A DNA stretch of 64,000 nt from Desulfosarcina alkanivorans. Its GTDB lineage: Bacteria; Desulfobacterota; Desulfobacteria; Desulfobacterales; Desulfosarcinaceae. The translations under genes were made by a program, and so were the position numbers. The stretch is from positions 6,262,001 through 6,326,000 of the forward strand of contig NZ_AP021874.1 of assembly GCF_009688945.1 (NCBI RefSeq), given 5' to 3'. Every line of letters starts with the position of its first letter. Positions within the stretch are counted from its first letter, which is position 1. Below, in pieces: positions 26,189 to 34,227 of this stretch. A model generated the notes under the pieces. That model made no database searches. It was not told where the DNA came from and worked only from the letters and a program-made list of their open reading frames with translations.

Positions 26189-26209
26189 ATTGTATTGAAC
26201 CAATACAAT
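26189..26209. promoter_or_regulatory. perfect palindrome upstream of the PAC2 gene
   Basis: Arms ATTGTATTG and CAATACAAT are exact reverse complements separated by AAC. The A/T-rich arms and position (24 bases before the start codon) fit a repressor operator overlapping the promoter. The binding protein is unknown; no regulator gene adjoins it. Confidence 0.75.
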
Positions 26210-26366
26210 CATTTTCAGCTGGAATGCGCCGACTGTCAACAGGCAAGCCACCGGCCCGAACCAACGGGTCCCGGACGATCGTGCGATCAGGCTGCGACAG
26301 CCGCGGACCGTTGCGGATGCGGGAAAAAGAGATGGGCCCGGGATTCCGGATGGGCCGGCGGGCCGC

Positions 26367-26981
26367 CTACTCCCTGTTCCGATAGATCTCCGGGTAGAGG
26401 CGACGGGCGCACTCGGGGCAGATGCCGTGGGTAAAATCAACGTCGGTGTGGCCGGCGAGGTAGTCCTCGATCTGCTGCCAGGTGTTTTCGTCATCGTTGC
26501 GGATTTTTTTACAGGCGGCGCAGATCGGCAGCAGGCCGTCCAGGGTTTTGACCTCCTCGAGCGCCTTGCGCAGCTGGCTGATCCGTCGTTCCCGCTCCCG
26601 TGCCGCGGCATGCTTTACCATGGCGATCCTGATGGCCGACCGCAGTGCATTGATGTCGTATGGCTTGATGATATAGCCATAGGGATTGGTCCGGATGGCG
26701 CGCTCGAATATCTTCTGGTCGGAAAGGCAGGTCATGTAGATGACGGGAACATCCGAACCCTCAGAGATTTTCTCGGTCGCTTCGATCCCCGTCATCTCCC
26801 CCTTGAGCAGGATATCCATGGTGACCAGGTCGGGGTGGTAGCGGTATACGCCGCTGACGGCTTCCAATCCCGTTTCGGCCGTTGCGCAGATCCGGTACCC
26901 CAGGCTTTCCAGGCGCGCGGAGAGCACGGTGGAGACGTTGGGATCGTCCTCCACCACCAGGATGTTGATCGGTGGCTGCAT
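26367..26981 (-). CDS. response regulator with C-terminal Cys-rich domain
   Basis: A 204-residue protein starting at MQPPINILVVEDDPNVSTVL, preceded by GGGAGGTCATC; the longer frame to 27020 is rejected. Residues 6-125 are a receiver domain with phospho-Asp in LVTMDILLKGEMTG and Lys in IIKPYDINA. A helical linker (KHAAARERERRISQLRKALEEVKTLDG) leads to a CAACKKIRNDDENTWQQIEDYL segment and an ICPECARRLYPE end. This Cys-containing tail is common after receiver or PAS domains in Desulfobacterota and is thought to bind metal or to dimerise. No kinase adjoins it. Confidence 0.85.
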   Translation of the reverse strand: MQPPINILVVEDDPNVSTVLSARLESLGYRICATAETGLEAVSGVYRYHPDLVTMDILLKGEMTGIEATEKISEGSDVPVIYMTCLSDQKIFERAIRTNPYGYIIKPYDINALRSAIRIAMVKHAAARERERRISQLRKALEEVKTLDGLLPICAACKKIRNDDENTWQQIEDYLAGHTDVDFTHGICPECARRLYPEIYRNRE

Positions 26982-27263
26982 GATGACCTCCCTTTTGGCT
27001 GTGGATGCCCGGTCAGGCAATTCTTGCTCACGGGGTTACCTTTTGTGCACTGTCGGGACCGGTCCGGGGCCGGATGATGAGGCGCCGGGAAACGATGCCG
27101 CCCCCTTCGACCGGGTGTTTCCGGCCCGGCAGATGAATTCATGGCCGCGATAATTCTGACACGGCGATCCATACCCTCGTGAATTAGCAATATCTTTGCC
27201 ATTGCGTCATTCTGGCCAGGTCTTCGGGGATGAAATGTTTCTATCGATAAGAACAGAAAATCC

Positions 27264-27292
27264 TTGACACCCATTTTAAAAGCCCCTAAAGG
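27264..27292 (+). promoter_or_regulatory. candidate trp operon promoter
   Basis: TTGACA at 27264-27269 is a perfect -35 hexamer. Seventeen bases later TAAAGG (27287-27292) could be a weak -10. It lies about 32 bases before the leader peptide start, the position expected for a short trp leader transcript. Confidence 0.5.
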
Positions 27293-27323
27293 TATGGGAA
27301 AGATCACAACGGGAGAAACAATC

Positions 27324-27419
27324 ATGGATCGTCGGCCGGTTTTCACGATGTCTTGCTCAGCGCTGTCCGCGTCACGGTGGTGGTGGCCGTGGCGCTGTTC
27401 CGGAGCCTGCCGGGTCTGA
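27324..27419 (+). CDS. trpL: trp operon leader peptide
   Basis: A 31-codon frame beginning MDRRPVFTMSC, with GGGAG nine bases upstream, containing three consecutive Trp codons, a Pro and a fourth Trp (residues 19-23: W-W-W-P-W). Four Trp in 31 residues directly upstream of trpE is the hallmark of a ribosome-mediated attenuator. Stalling at these codons when charged tRNA-Trp is scarce would keep the downstream terminator from forming. The GGCCGTG inside the Trp codons (27385-27391) can pair with the CGCGGCC before the T-run at 27511, offering a mutually exclusive fold. Confidence 0.85.
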   Translation: MDRRPVFTMSCSALSASRWWWPWRCSGACRV

Positions 27420-27445
27420 TCTGTGTAAACCAAGCTGAACGAAAC

Positions 27446-27516
27446 GGACCGCGGGCGGACCCACCGATGCCCGTGATCGCGCATCCAGGGTCGTGAAGAC
27501 AATCGCGGCCTTTTTT
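27446..27516 (+). terminator. candidate trp attenuator terminator region
   Basis: CGCGGCC (27504-27510) directly precedes a run of six T (27511-27516). A possible 5' arm is GGACCGCG at 27446-27453 (one bulged A), although the loop between is long and contains further small stems. The location between leader peptide and trpE fits attenuation. The exact fold is an inference. Confidence 0.5.
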
Positions 27517-27537
27517 ATTGGAAAAAAAGGAAAACCG

Positions 27538-29046
27538 ATGAAATTAAGGGAGTTCCCCAGCCGGGATGAATTTGATCACCTGGCCCGGACCTGCAATGTA
27601 ATTCCCGTTTGCCGGGAAATCCTGGCCGACATGGAGACGCCGGTGTCCCTGCTGAAAAAAAGCTATGATGATGGCGGGCAGGGGCCCCATACACCGATCT
27701 TCCTGCTGGAGAGTGTGGAGGGGGGTGAGAAATGGGGGCGCTACAGCTTTCTGGGCACTTCGGCGCGGACCCACGTCAGGGTTTTTGCCGACGGGGTAAC
27801 CATTTCCGGGGGCGATGGCGAAACGACCATCCCGCACGGCGGCGATCCCCTGGCCACCCTGCGGTCTTTCATGGACCGCTTCCAGCCGGCTGAAATGCCC
27901 GAACTGCCGCGGTTCTGGGGAGGCCTGGTCGGGTATCTCACCTATGAAATGGTCTCCTTTTTCGAGCGCATTCCCAGCCGGCTGCCGGCCGATACGCCCC
28001 TGGCCCACTTCATCGTCTGCGACGAACTGCTGATTTTTGATAATGTCCGCAATACCATGATTTGCGTGGCCATTGCCTTTACCGACGGCAGTCCGTCTGC
28101 GGGCTCGGCCTACGACGATGCCGTGATGCGCCTGAACGCCATGGAGCAGCGCATGGCCGGGCCGGTCGGCACGGACACGGTGGCCGATGACGACGACGGG
28201 TTGACCATGGCCCCGCTGCTCGATGCGGAAACGTTCAGGGCACGGGTGGCCGCGGTAAAAGACCACATCCGGCAGGGGGATGTGATCCAGGCCGTTATCT
28301 CGCAGCCCTTTCAATGCCGTGCCCCCCGCGACATCGTCTCGGTCTATCGCGCCCAGCGGTATGTGAACCCGTCTCCGTACCTCTACTTTTTTCATTTTGA
28401 CGAGATGGCCCTGGTGGGATCTTCGCCGGAAACCATGGTGCGCCTGGAAAACCGGGTGGCGACCCTGCGGCCCATTGCCGGAACCCGGCCCCGGGGAGCC
28501 AGCGAGCAGGCCGACCGGGAGCTGGCGTCGGAACTGCTGGCCGACGAGAAGGAGCGGGCCGAGCATCTGATGCTGGTGGACCTGGGGCGCAACGATCTGG
28601 GCCGGGTCGCCCGGACCGGCACGGTGCAGGTGACGGACCTGATGGTGGTGGAGCGTTATTCCCACGTCATGCACCTGGTTTCCAACATCAACTGCGACCT
28701 GCGGGACCGCTACGACGCCTGGGACCTCCTGCGGGCGTCGTTTCCCGCCGGCACCCTTTCCGGTGCCCCCAAGGTCAGGGCCATGGAAATTATCGACGAA
28801 TTGGAGCAGGGCCCGCGCGGTCCGTACGGCGGGGCTGTCGGCTACGTCTCTTTCAGCGGCAACATGGACCTGGCCATTACCATCCGGACCGCCTGCGTCG
28901 AAGGCCGGATGCTGACGGTCAGGGCCGGAGCGGGTATCGTGGCCGATTCGGATCCGGAAAACGAGCGGAGGGAAACCGTCAACAAGGCCATGGCCATTCA
29001 ACGGGCCCTTGAACTGACCCGGCGGGGAGGGAAGGCGACACCATGA
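27538..29046 (+). CDS. trpE: anthranilate synthase component I
   Basis: A 502-residue protein. The ATG at 27538 has AAAAAAAGG upstream; the in-frame GTG at 27493 falls inside the attenuator and is rejected. It carries the TrpE/chorismate-binding blocks: KWGRYSFLGTSARTHVRV near 60, VIQAVISQPFQC near 255, and the catalytic region with LVGSSPETMVRLENRVATLRPIAGTRPRG, MLVDLGRNDLGRVARTG and LRASFPAGTLSGAPKVRAMEIIDELE. It makes anthranilate from chorismate with the glutamine amidotransferase TrpG, whose ATG overlaps the trpE stop. First structural gene of the trp operon. Confidence 0.95.
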   Translation: MKLREFPSRDEFDHLARTCNVIPVCREILADMETPVSLLKKSYDDGGQGPHTPIFLLESVEGGEKWGRYSFLGTSARTHVRVFADGVTISGGDGETTIPHGGDPLATLRSFMDRFQPAEMPELPRFWGGLVGYLTYEMVSFFERIPSRLPADTPLAHFIVCDELLIFDNVRNTMICVAIAFTDGSPSAGSAYDDAVMRLNAMEQRMAGPVGTDTVADDDDGLTMAPLLDAETFRARVAAVKDHIRQGDVIQAVISQPFQCRAPRDIVSVYRAQRYVNPSPYLYFFHFDEMALVGSSPETMVRLENRVATLRPIAGTRPRGASEQADRELASELLADEKERAEHLMLVDLGRNDLGRVARTGTVQVTDLMVVERYSHVMHLVSNINCDLRDRYDAWDLLRASFPAGTLSGAPKVRAMEIIDELEQGPRGPYGGAVGYVSFSGNMDLAITIRTACVEGRMLTVRAGAGIVADSDPENERRETVNKAMAIQRALELTRRGGKATP

Positions 29047-29615
29047 TACTGATGATCGACAATTACGACTCCTTTACCTACAATCTGGTCCAGTACTTCA
29101 AGCAGATCGGCCAGGATGTCGCGGTGAAAAGAAATGATGACATCACCGTCGATGACATCGCTGCCATGGGGCCGCAAGCCATCGTGATTTCTCCGGGACC
29201 GGGCCGGCCCTCGTCCGCCGGCGTTTCCCTGGATGCGATCCGGCGGTTTTCCGGAACGATCCCCCTTCTCGGCGTCTGCCTGGGCCATCAGTCCATCGCC
29301 CGTGCCTTCGGCGGCAAGGTGGTTGCCGCCAGGCGGTTGATGCACGGCAAAACCTCGGCGATCACCGGTGACGGCAAAGGGGTTTTTTCCGGCATCAAAC
29401 AGCATTTCCAGGCCATGCGCTACCACAGCCTGGCAGTGGAAAAAGAAAGCCTGCCCGACTGCCTGTCGGTGACCGCCACGGCGGAAGATGGCGAGATCAT
29501 GGGGCTGAGGCACCGGTCGCACGCCACCGAAGGGATCCAGTTTCATCCCGAATCCATCATGACGCCGGTGGGGAAGCGGCTGCTGCGCAATTTTATTAAA
29601 TTGGCGGTTCCGTAG
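29043..29615 (+). CDS. trpG: anthranilate synthase component II (glutamine amidotransferase)
   Basis: A 190-residue class I amidotransferase: MILMIDNYDSFTYNLVQYF at the start, the nucleophile Cys in LGVCLGHQSIARAFGG (about residue 80), MRYHSLAV in the middle, and the His/Glu pair in GIQFHPESIMTP near residue 170. It supplies ammonia to TrpE. Its start overlaps the trpE stop (ATGATACTG), implying coupled translation. The stop codon abuts a palindromic repeat. Confidence 0.95.
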   Translation: MILMIDNYDSFTYNLVQYFKQIGQDVAVKRNDDITVDDIAAMGPQAIVISPGPGRPSSAGVSLDAIRRFSGTIPLLGVCLGHQSIARAFGGKVVAARRLMHGKTSAITGDGKGVFSGIKQHFQAMRYHSLAVEKESLPDCLSVTATAEDGEIMGLRHRSHATEGIQFHPESIMTPVGKRLLRNFIKLAVP

Positions 29616-29714
29616 GAAGTCCGATATCTGCGTTACGCTTCATCCCCCGTCACTGCGGCGTATCAGAAATACGCATCGTTTCCCGGGACTCGCAAGCCTT
29701 GACCCCGGACTTCC
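29615..29714. repeat. REP-like palindromic element between trpG and trpD
   Basis: Outer arms GGAAGTCCG (29615-29623) and CGGACTTCC (29706-29714) are exact complements. Inside, GCGTAT-CAGAA-ATACGC (about 29663-29679) forms another perfect hairpin. The element begins at the last base of the trpG stop codon and ends about 80 bases before trpD. Its nested palindromes suggest a mobile intergenic repeat or processing site inside the operon. Confidence 0.7.
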
Positions 29715-29795
29715 CATGAAACCGCCTGCGACGGGGCCTTGTTGATGCGTCAGTGATTGAAATTGTAAAGACTAAATTAAAGGAGGCCCGCAATC

Positions 29796-30812
29796 ATGTT
29801 CAAAGATCACCTGGCGACCATTATCAGCCGAACCGATTTGAGCGAATCCCAGATGACGGAGATGATGTCCGAAATATTCGACGGAAGGACCAGCGATGCC
29901 CAGGTGGGAGCCATGATGGCGGCCCTGGCCACCAAGGGGGAAACCGTCGAGGAACTGGCCGGGGCGGCCCGTGCCATGCGCACGAAGGCCCACCGTATCC
30001 AGGTGGCCGCCACGCCGGTGGTGGACACCTGCGGTACCGGCGGCGACGGTCTCAAGACCTTCAACATCTCCACCACGACGGCCTTTGTCGTGGCCGGCTG
30101 CGGGGTGACCGTGGCCAAGCACGGCAATCGCAGCGTCTCGTCCAAATGCGGCAGCGCCGATGTCCTGGAAACCCTGGGCATCAGGCTGGACACGGATCCG
30201 GAAATCGTCGAAGAGGCCGTCCGCGAAATCGGCATCGGTTTTCTCTTCGCGCCGCTCTACCACAGTGCCATGCGCCACGCAGCCAAAGCACGCACGGAGG
30301 TGGGCCTGAGAAGCATCTTCAACATGCTGGGGCCATTGACCAATCCGGCCGGCGCCAACTGCCAGCTGCTGGGCGTGTTTGCCCCCCAGCTGACCGAAAT
30401 GTTTGCCGAAGCCCTTCGCCTGCTGGGCGCCAAAAGTGCCTTCGTCGTTCACGGCCATGACGGACTGGACGAAATTTCCGTGTGCGCCCCCACGCGTGTT
30501 TCCCAACTGGAGGACGGCATGGTTCGAACCTATGACATTTACCCGGAGCAGTATTTCGGCCGGTTGGCGCCACCGGAAGCGATGACCGGTGGCGACCCCG
30601 GAGAGAATGCGGCCATTACCCGGCGGATCCTGGAGGGAGAGAAGGGCCCCAGGCGGGACGTGGTACTGCTCAATACCGCTGCCGCACTGGTGGCCTGCCG
30701 GAAGGCGGCAGACCTGAAGGCGGGCATCGCCCAGGCGGAACAGGCGATCGACAGCGGGGCCGCCATGGGTAAACTGGAGGAACTGGTTGCATACACCCGC
30801 GACAACGGATAA
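29796..30812 (+). CDS. trpD: anthranilate phosphoribosyltransferase
   Basis: A 338-residue protein starting at MFKDHLATIISRTDLSE after AAAGGAGGCCCGCAATC. It has the TrpD signature VDTCGTGGDGLKTFNISTTTAFVVAG (PRPP/Mg binding), VAKHGNRSVSSKCGSADVLETLG, FLFAPLYHSAMRHA and LRSIFNMLGPLTNPA. It transfers the phosphoribosyl group to anthranilate. It is separated from trpG by the 180-base stretch with the repeat, but has the same orientation and is followed ten bases later by trpC. Confidence 0.96.
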   Translation: MFKDHLATIISRTDLSESQMTEMMSEIFDGRTSDAQVGAMMAALATKGETVEELAGAARAMRTKAHRIQVAATPVVDTCGTGGDGLKTFNISTTTAFVVAGCGVTVAKHGNRSVSSKCGSADVLETLGIRLDTDPEIVEEAVREIGIGFLFAPLYHSAMRHAAKARTEVGLRSIFNMLGPLTNPAGANCQLLGVFAPQLTEMFAEALRLLGAKSAFVVHGHDGLDEISVCAPTRVSQLEDGMVRTYDIYPEQYFGRLAPPEAMTGGDPGENAAITRRILEGEKGPRRDVVLLNTAAALVACRKAADLKAGIAQAEQAIDSGAAMGKLEELVAYTRDNG

Positions 30813-30822
30813 GTAGGAAATT

Positions 30823-31629
30823 ATGTCAACCGATTTTCTTTCCCGGATTGTCCAGCAGAAGGGGCGCGAGATTTCCAAGGGCCGAAAGGTGATCTCCGAA
30901 AGCCGGCTGGCGGAGGCGGCCCGGCAGCGATCGGATTTCCGACCTTTTTTTGACCCCCTTGCCCGGCCGGGTGCCGCCGGGGTGAACATCATCGCCGAGG
31001 TCAAGCGGGCCTCCCCTTCCAAAGGAGATATCCGTGCCGACCTGGATGCTGCGAAAACGGCCGCCCAATATGAACGGGGGGGGGCGGCGGCCGTGTCGGT
31101 GCTCACCGACGCCACCTATTTCAAGGGCCATCTCGATGACCTGAAGGCGGCAAGATCCGCCTGCCGCCTGCCCGTATTGAGAAAAGAATTCATCATCAGC
31201 CGCTACCAGGTATACGAAGCGGCGGCGGCGGGCGCCGATGCGATTCTGCTCATCGCCCGAATTCTGAGCCCGGAAAAGCTGGCCCAGCTGTACAACCTGT
31301 GCCGTACGCTGGGCATGGACGCCCTGGTGGAAATCCATACGCCGGAGGACGCCCGCATGGTCGCCGCCTGCGGCGCCCGCCTCGTGGGCATCAACAATCG
31401 CAACCTGAGCACTTTTGAAACCGACATTGCCGTTGCCATGGACCTGGTGTCCCGGCTGGGCCCCGGCCAGGTGCCCGTGGCCGCATCGGGCATCGCCGGG
31501 CCGGAGGACATCCGCCGCAATCTGTCAGCCGGTATTTTCAATTTTCTGGTGGGGGAAAGCATCGTCCGCTCCGATGCCCCCTCCCGTTTTATCCGCCTAC
31601 TGACCGGTGCGTCATCCGTCGATCCGTGA
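30823..31629 (+). CDS. trpC: indole-3-glycerol-phosphate synthase
   Basis: A 268-residue TIM barrel: IIAEVKRASPSKGDI (catalytic Lys region) near residue 55, VSVLTDATYFKGHLDDL, LPVLRKEFIISRYQV, ALVEIHTPEDARM, VGINNRNLSTFETD and VAASGIAGPEDI. The enzyme decarboxylates and closes the indole ring of CdRP. GTAGGAAATT precedes the start. Not fused with trpF, which follows about 100 bases later. Confidence 0.96.
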   Translation: MSTDFLSRIVQQKGREISKGRKVISESRLAEAARQRSDFRPFFDPLARPGAAGVNIIAEVKRASPSKGDIRADLDAAKTAAQYERGGAAAVSVLTDATYFKGHLDDLKAARSACRLPVLRKEFIISRYQVYEAAAAGADAILLIARILSPEKLAQLYNLCRTLGMDALVEIHTPEDARMVAACGARLVGINNRNLSTFETDIAVAMDLVSRLGPGQVPVAASGIAGPEDIRRNLSAGIFNFLVGESIVRSDAPSRFIRLLTGASSVDP

Positions 31630-31734
31630 CGGCCTGCGGCATCGCCGCCCCGGCACGGGATGGGTTTCGGCACAGAACCCGACGACTGTCCGGTTATGCA
31701 GGAAGGATTGGAACCATCCAAAAAAACGTTGTCC

Positions 31735-32448
31735 ATGTCTGAACCCGCCATGACCTGCCCATATCCCCAAGTGAAGATCTGCGGGTTGACCCGTCCCCAT
31801 GAGGCTGCCCGATGTGCCGGCCTGGGTGCCGATGCGATCGGTCTGGTTTTCTTCCCCCAAAGCCCCCGCAACGTCACCCCGGAACAGGCCGGCGCCGTGG
31901 TGGCTGCCCTGCCGGAATCGGTGGCTGCCGTGGGCGTGTTCGTGGAGGCCGGTTTTTCCTTTATCATGTCCCGGGTCGAGCGTTGCGGGCTTTCCATGGT
32001 CCAGCTCCACGGCCGGGAATCACCACGTCTGGCGGCGCGGTTGACCGCCGAAGGGGTGGGTGTGATTAAAGCGCTGTTCGTTGGCGGCCGGCCGGGGCTG
32101 ACGGCGGTGCAGGTGTTCGATGCCGATGCCTACCTGGTGGAGTGTGCCCGGGGCCCGCTTCCCGGCGGAAATGCCATGGCCTGGGACTGGGGAGCGGCAC
32201 GTGATTTCGGCGCCCACCACCCCCTGGTGCTCGCCGGCGGCCTGTCTCCGGACAATGTGGGCGATGCCATCCGCGCCGGTTTGCCGGCGGCGGTGGACGT
32301 CAGTTCCGGCGTTGAGGCCTCGCCGGGCCGCAAGGATACGGACAAGGTGGCCCGGCTGATCGCCGCCGTTCACGGCAGCGCCCGACACTATGCCGCCAGG
32401 ACGCTTCAGCCGGTTTTTCGGCCCAAAGGGGGGGCCCTCCATGCCTGA
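31735..32448 (+). CDS. trpF: phosphoribosylanthranilate isomerase
   Basis: A 237-residue barrel: VKICGLTRPHEAARCAGLGADAIGLVFFPQSPRNV (catalytic Cys) at the N-terminus, VGVFVEAGF, VQLHGRES, and PLVLAGGLSPDNVGDAI with a VDVSSGVEASPGRKD end. It isomerises PRA to CdRP. The start is uncertain: ATGs at 31696, 31735 and 31750 are in frame and the only ribosome-like sequence (GGAAGG) is near 31700. The C-terminal about 18 residues extend beyond the usual barrel. The YheU-like gene starts inside its end. Confidence 0.93.
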   Translation: MSEPAMTCPYPQVKICGLTRPHEAARCAGLGADAIGLVFFPQSPRNVTPEQAGAVVAALPESVAAVGVFVEAGFSFIMSRVERCGLSMVQLHGRESPRLAARLTAEGVGVIKALFVGGRPGLTAVQVFDADAYLVECARGPLPGGNAMAWDWGAARDFGAHHPLVLAGGLSPDNVGDAIRAGLPAAVDVSSGVEASPGRKDTDKVARLIAAVHGSARHYAARTLQPVFRPKGGALHA

Positions 32449-32689
32449 TCGACAGGAGATGCTCGTTATTCCACACGACCAATTGAGCCCCGAGGCGCTT
32501 TCCGGCCTTATCGGTGAGTTCGTGACCCGCGATGGCACCGATTCGGGATACACCCGTGGTTCGCTGGCGGAAAACATGGCCAGGGTGCGTCGCCAGCTCG
32601 ATGCGGGGCAGGCCGTGGTCGTCTTCGACAATCGTACCCGGACCTGCAACATCATCCCCGCGGAAACGCTGCGGCAGGCCGCCGACTGA
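32441..32689 (+). CDS. YheU/UPF0270-family small protein
   Basis: An 82-residue protein: MLVIPHDQLSPEALSGLIGEFVTRDGTDSG, then a LAENMARVRRQLDAGQAVVVFD stretch, matches the UPF0270 (YheU) pattern of an N-terminal strand, an EFVTREGTDYG-type motif and a QL..G.AVI.FD strand. The function of the family is unknown. Its ATG overlaps the trpF end by eight bases, so it is co-translated with the trp operon, in the place where trpB/trpA might be expected. Confidence 0.8.
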   Translation: MPDRQEMLVIPHDQLSPEALSGLIGEFVTRDGTDSGYTRGSLAENMARVRRQLDAGQAVVVFDNRTRTCNIIPAETLRQAAD

Positions 32690-32786
32690 TCAAAATGCCA
32701 ATCTCGCCAATCCTCAAAATGGAAGATGGTGGCTCCGGTCAGGGCCGCAGGATGCCATTTTGGGGAATGATCCGGAGAATGAAAAC

Positions 32787-33632
32787 ATGAAGTATATCGG
32801 TGCCCACGTCAGTGCGGCCGGCGGCGTTCAGAACGCGCCCCTGAACGCCCAAAAAATTGGTGCCACGGCCTTTGCCCTGTTCACCAGGAATCAACGGCAG
32901 TGGGCGTCCAGACCGCTGACCGATGAATCGATCCGGCAATTCAAAAAGAACTGCGCGGATACCGGCTACACCCCGGACCAGATCCTGCCCCACGACAGCT
33001 ACCTGATCAACCTGGGCCACCCCGAACCGGCTGCTCTTGAAAAATCCCGAAGGGCGTTCATCGACGAAATGCACCGCTGCCAGCAGCTGGGGTTGAAATA
33101 TCTGAATTTTCATCCGGGCAGCCACCTCAGGAAAATATCCGAAGCGGAGTGCCTGGCGCGGATTGCCGAATCCATCAACCTGGCCCTGGATCGCACGACG
33201 GGCGTGACCGCCGTCATCGAAAATACGGCCGGCCAGGGCACCAACATGGGCCACCGCTTCGAACACCTGGCCGCTATTGTTGCCGCCGTGGGGGACAGGA
33301 CCCGGGTGGGGGTCTGCCTGGACACCTGCCACACCTTCTCGGCGGGCTACGACCTGACCACCCCGGACGGCTACGAGAAGACGATGGCCCTGTTCAATGA
33401 GGTGGTCGGTGTGACGTATCTCAGGGGGCTTCACCTGAATGACGGCAAGAAAACCATGGGCAGTCGCGTCGACCGTCATGCCAGCCTGGGGCAGGGAACT
33501 TTAGGGCTCGAGACCTTCCGCAGGATCGTGAACGACCCCCGTTTCGACGGCATTCCCATGATCCTGGAAACCCCCGATGACGGCCTCTGGGCCGAAGAAA
33601 TCCGCATGCTGAAAGCGATGATGGCGGATTGA
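32787..33632 (+). CDS. nfo: endonuclease IV (AP endonuclease)
   Basis: A 281-residue protein starting at MKYIGAHVSAAGGVQNAP; the longer open frame back to 32532 overlaps the YheU-like gene and is rejected. Family metal-ligand blocks are present: ILPHDSYLINLG, LNFHPGSHL, AVIENTAGQGTNMGHRFEHL, VGVCLDTCHTFSAGYDL, LHLNDGKKTMGSRVDRHASLGQG and MILETPDDG. It cleaves DNA at abasic sites in base-excision repair using three zinc ions. It follows the YheU-like gene by about 100 bases on the same strand and may be part of the same transcript. Confidence 0.95.
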   Translation: MKYIGAHVSAAGGVQNAPLNAQKIGATAFALFTRNQRQWASRPLTDESIRQFKKNCADTGYTPDQILPHDSYLINLGHPEPAALEKSRRAFIDEMHRCQQLGLKYLNFHPGSHLRKISEAECLARIAESINLALDRTTGVTAVIENTAGQGTNMGHRFEHLAAIVAAVGDRTRVGVCLDTCHTFSAGYDLTTPDGYEKTMALFNEVVGVTYLRGLHLNDGKKTMGSRVDRHASLGQGTLGLETFRRIVNDPRFDGIPMILETPDDGLWAEEIRMLKAMMAD

Positions 33633-33724
33633 GGCATCGGGCGGTTCAGGACGCCTGTGTTTCCTGACGGGCCACCTGCGCCTGTCCGGCCGCCGCTCCC
33701 AACGCGGACGGTCCTCGCGGCCTC

Positions 33725-34201
33725 CTATAGATTGTTGAAGGTGTCACAACTGTCCATGTCGCCGCTGGCCAGACCGGTTTTAAACCATTTCACCCGTTGC
33801 GCCGAACTGCCATGGGTAAATGCGTCCGGGCGCACATATCCTTGGGACTGCTTCTGCAGCGTGTCATCACCAATGGCGCTGGCTGCCGTCAGCCCCTCCT
33901 CTATATCCCCCGCTTCGAGCAGCTGGCGGGCGCTGTCGGCATGATGGGCCCAGACGCCAGCAAGGCAATCCGCCTGCAGTTCCTGTCGAACGGACAGTTT
34001 GTTGCCTTCCGCCCGGCCCAGTTTTCGGCGGGTCGCATGTACCTGGCTGGAGATGCCCGACAGGGTCTGGATATGGTGGCCAACCTCGTGGGCAATGACA
34101 TACGCCTGGGCAAAGTCTCCCGTCTTATTCCGGCGCCGGGCATCGCCACCCGTTTTCTGGTGTTCTGGTACCGTCCCTGACGGCACCCTTTTGCTGTCCA
34201 T
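33725..34201 (-). pseudogene. N-terminally truncated neutral zinc metallopeptidase (YpfJ family)
   Basis: The C-terminal part from GDFAQAYVIAHEVGHHIQTLSG (HExxH) through QELQADCLAGVWAHHA to a SSAQRVKWFKTG end matches the YpfJ-type putative neutral zinc metallopeptidase. That family is about 280-300 residues with an N-terminal membrane anchor. Here homology begins only about 30 residues into the 158-residue frame, and the preceding residues (MDSKRVPSGTVPEHQ...) do not belong, so roughly the first half is lost. The HEVGH zinc site remains but folding and export are doubtful. Confidence 0.7.
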
Positions 34202-34227
34202 TTCCTGAGCACCCGCTGCGCCGCGGT

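Noticed and set aside
27493..27537. GTG at 27493 as the trpE start
   Set aside because: It lies in the attenuator region and has no ribosome site; the ATG at 27538 has AAAAAAAGG and fits the family N-terminus.
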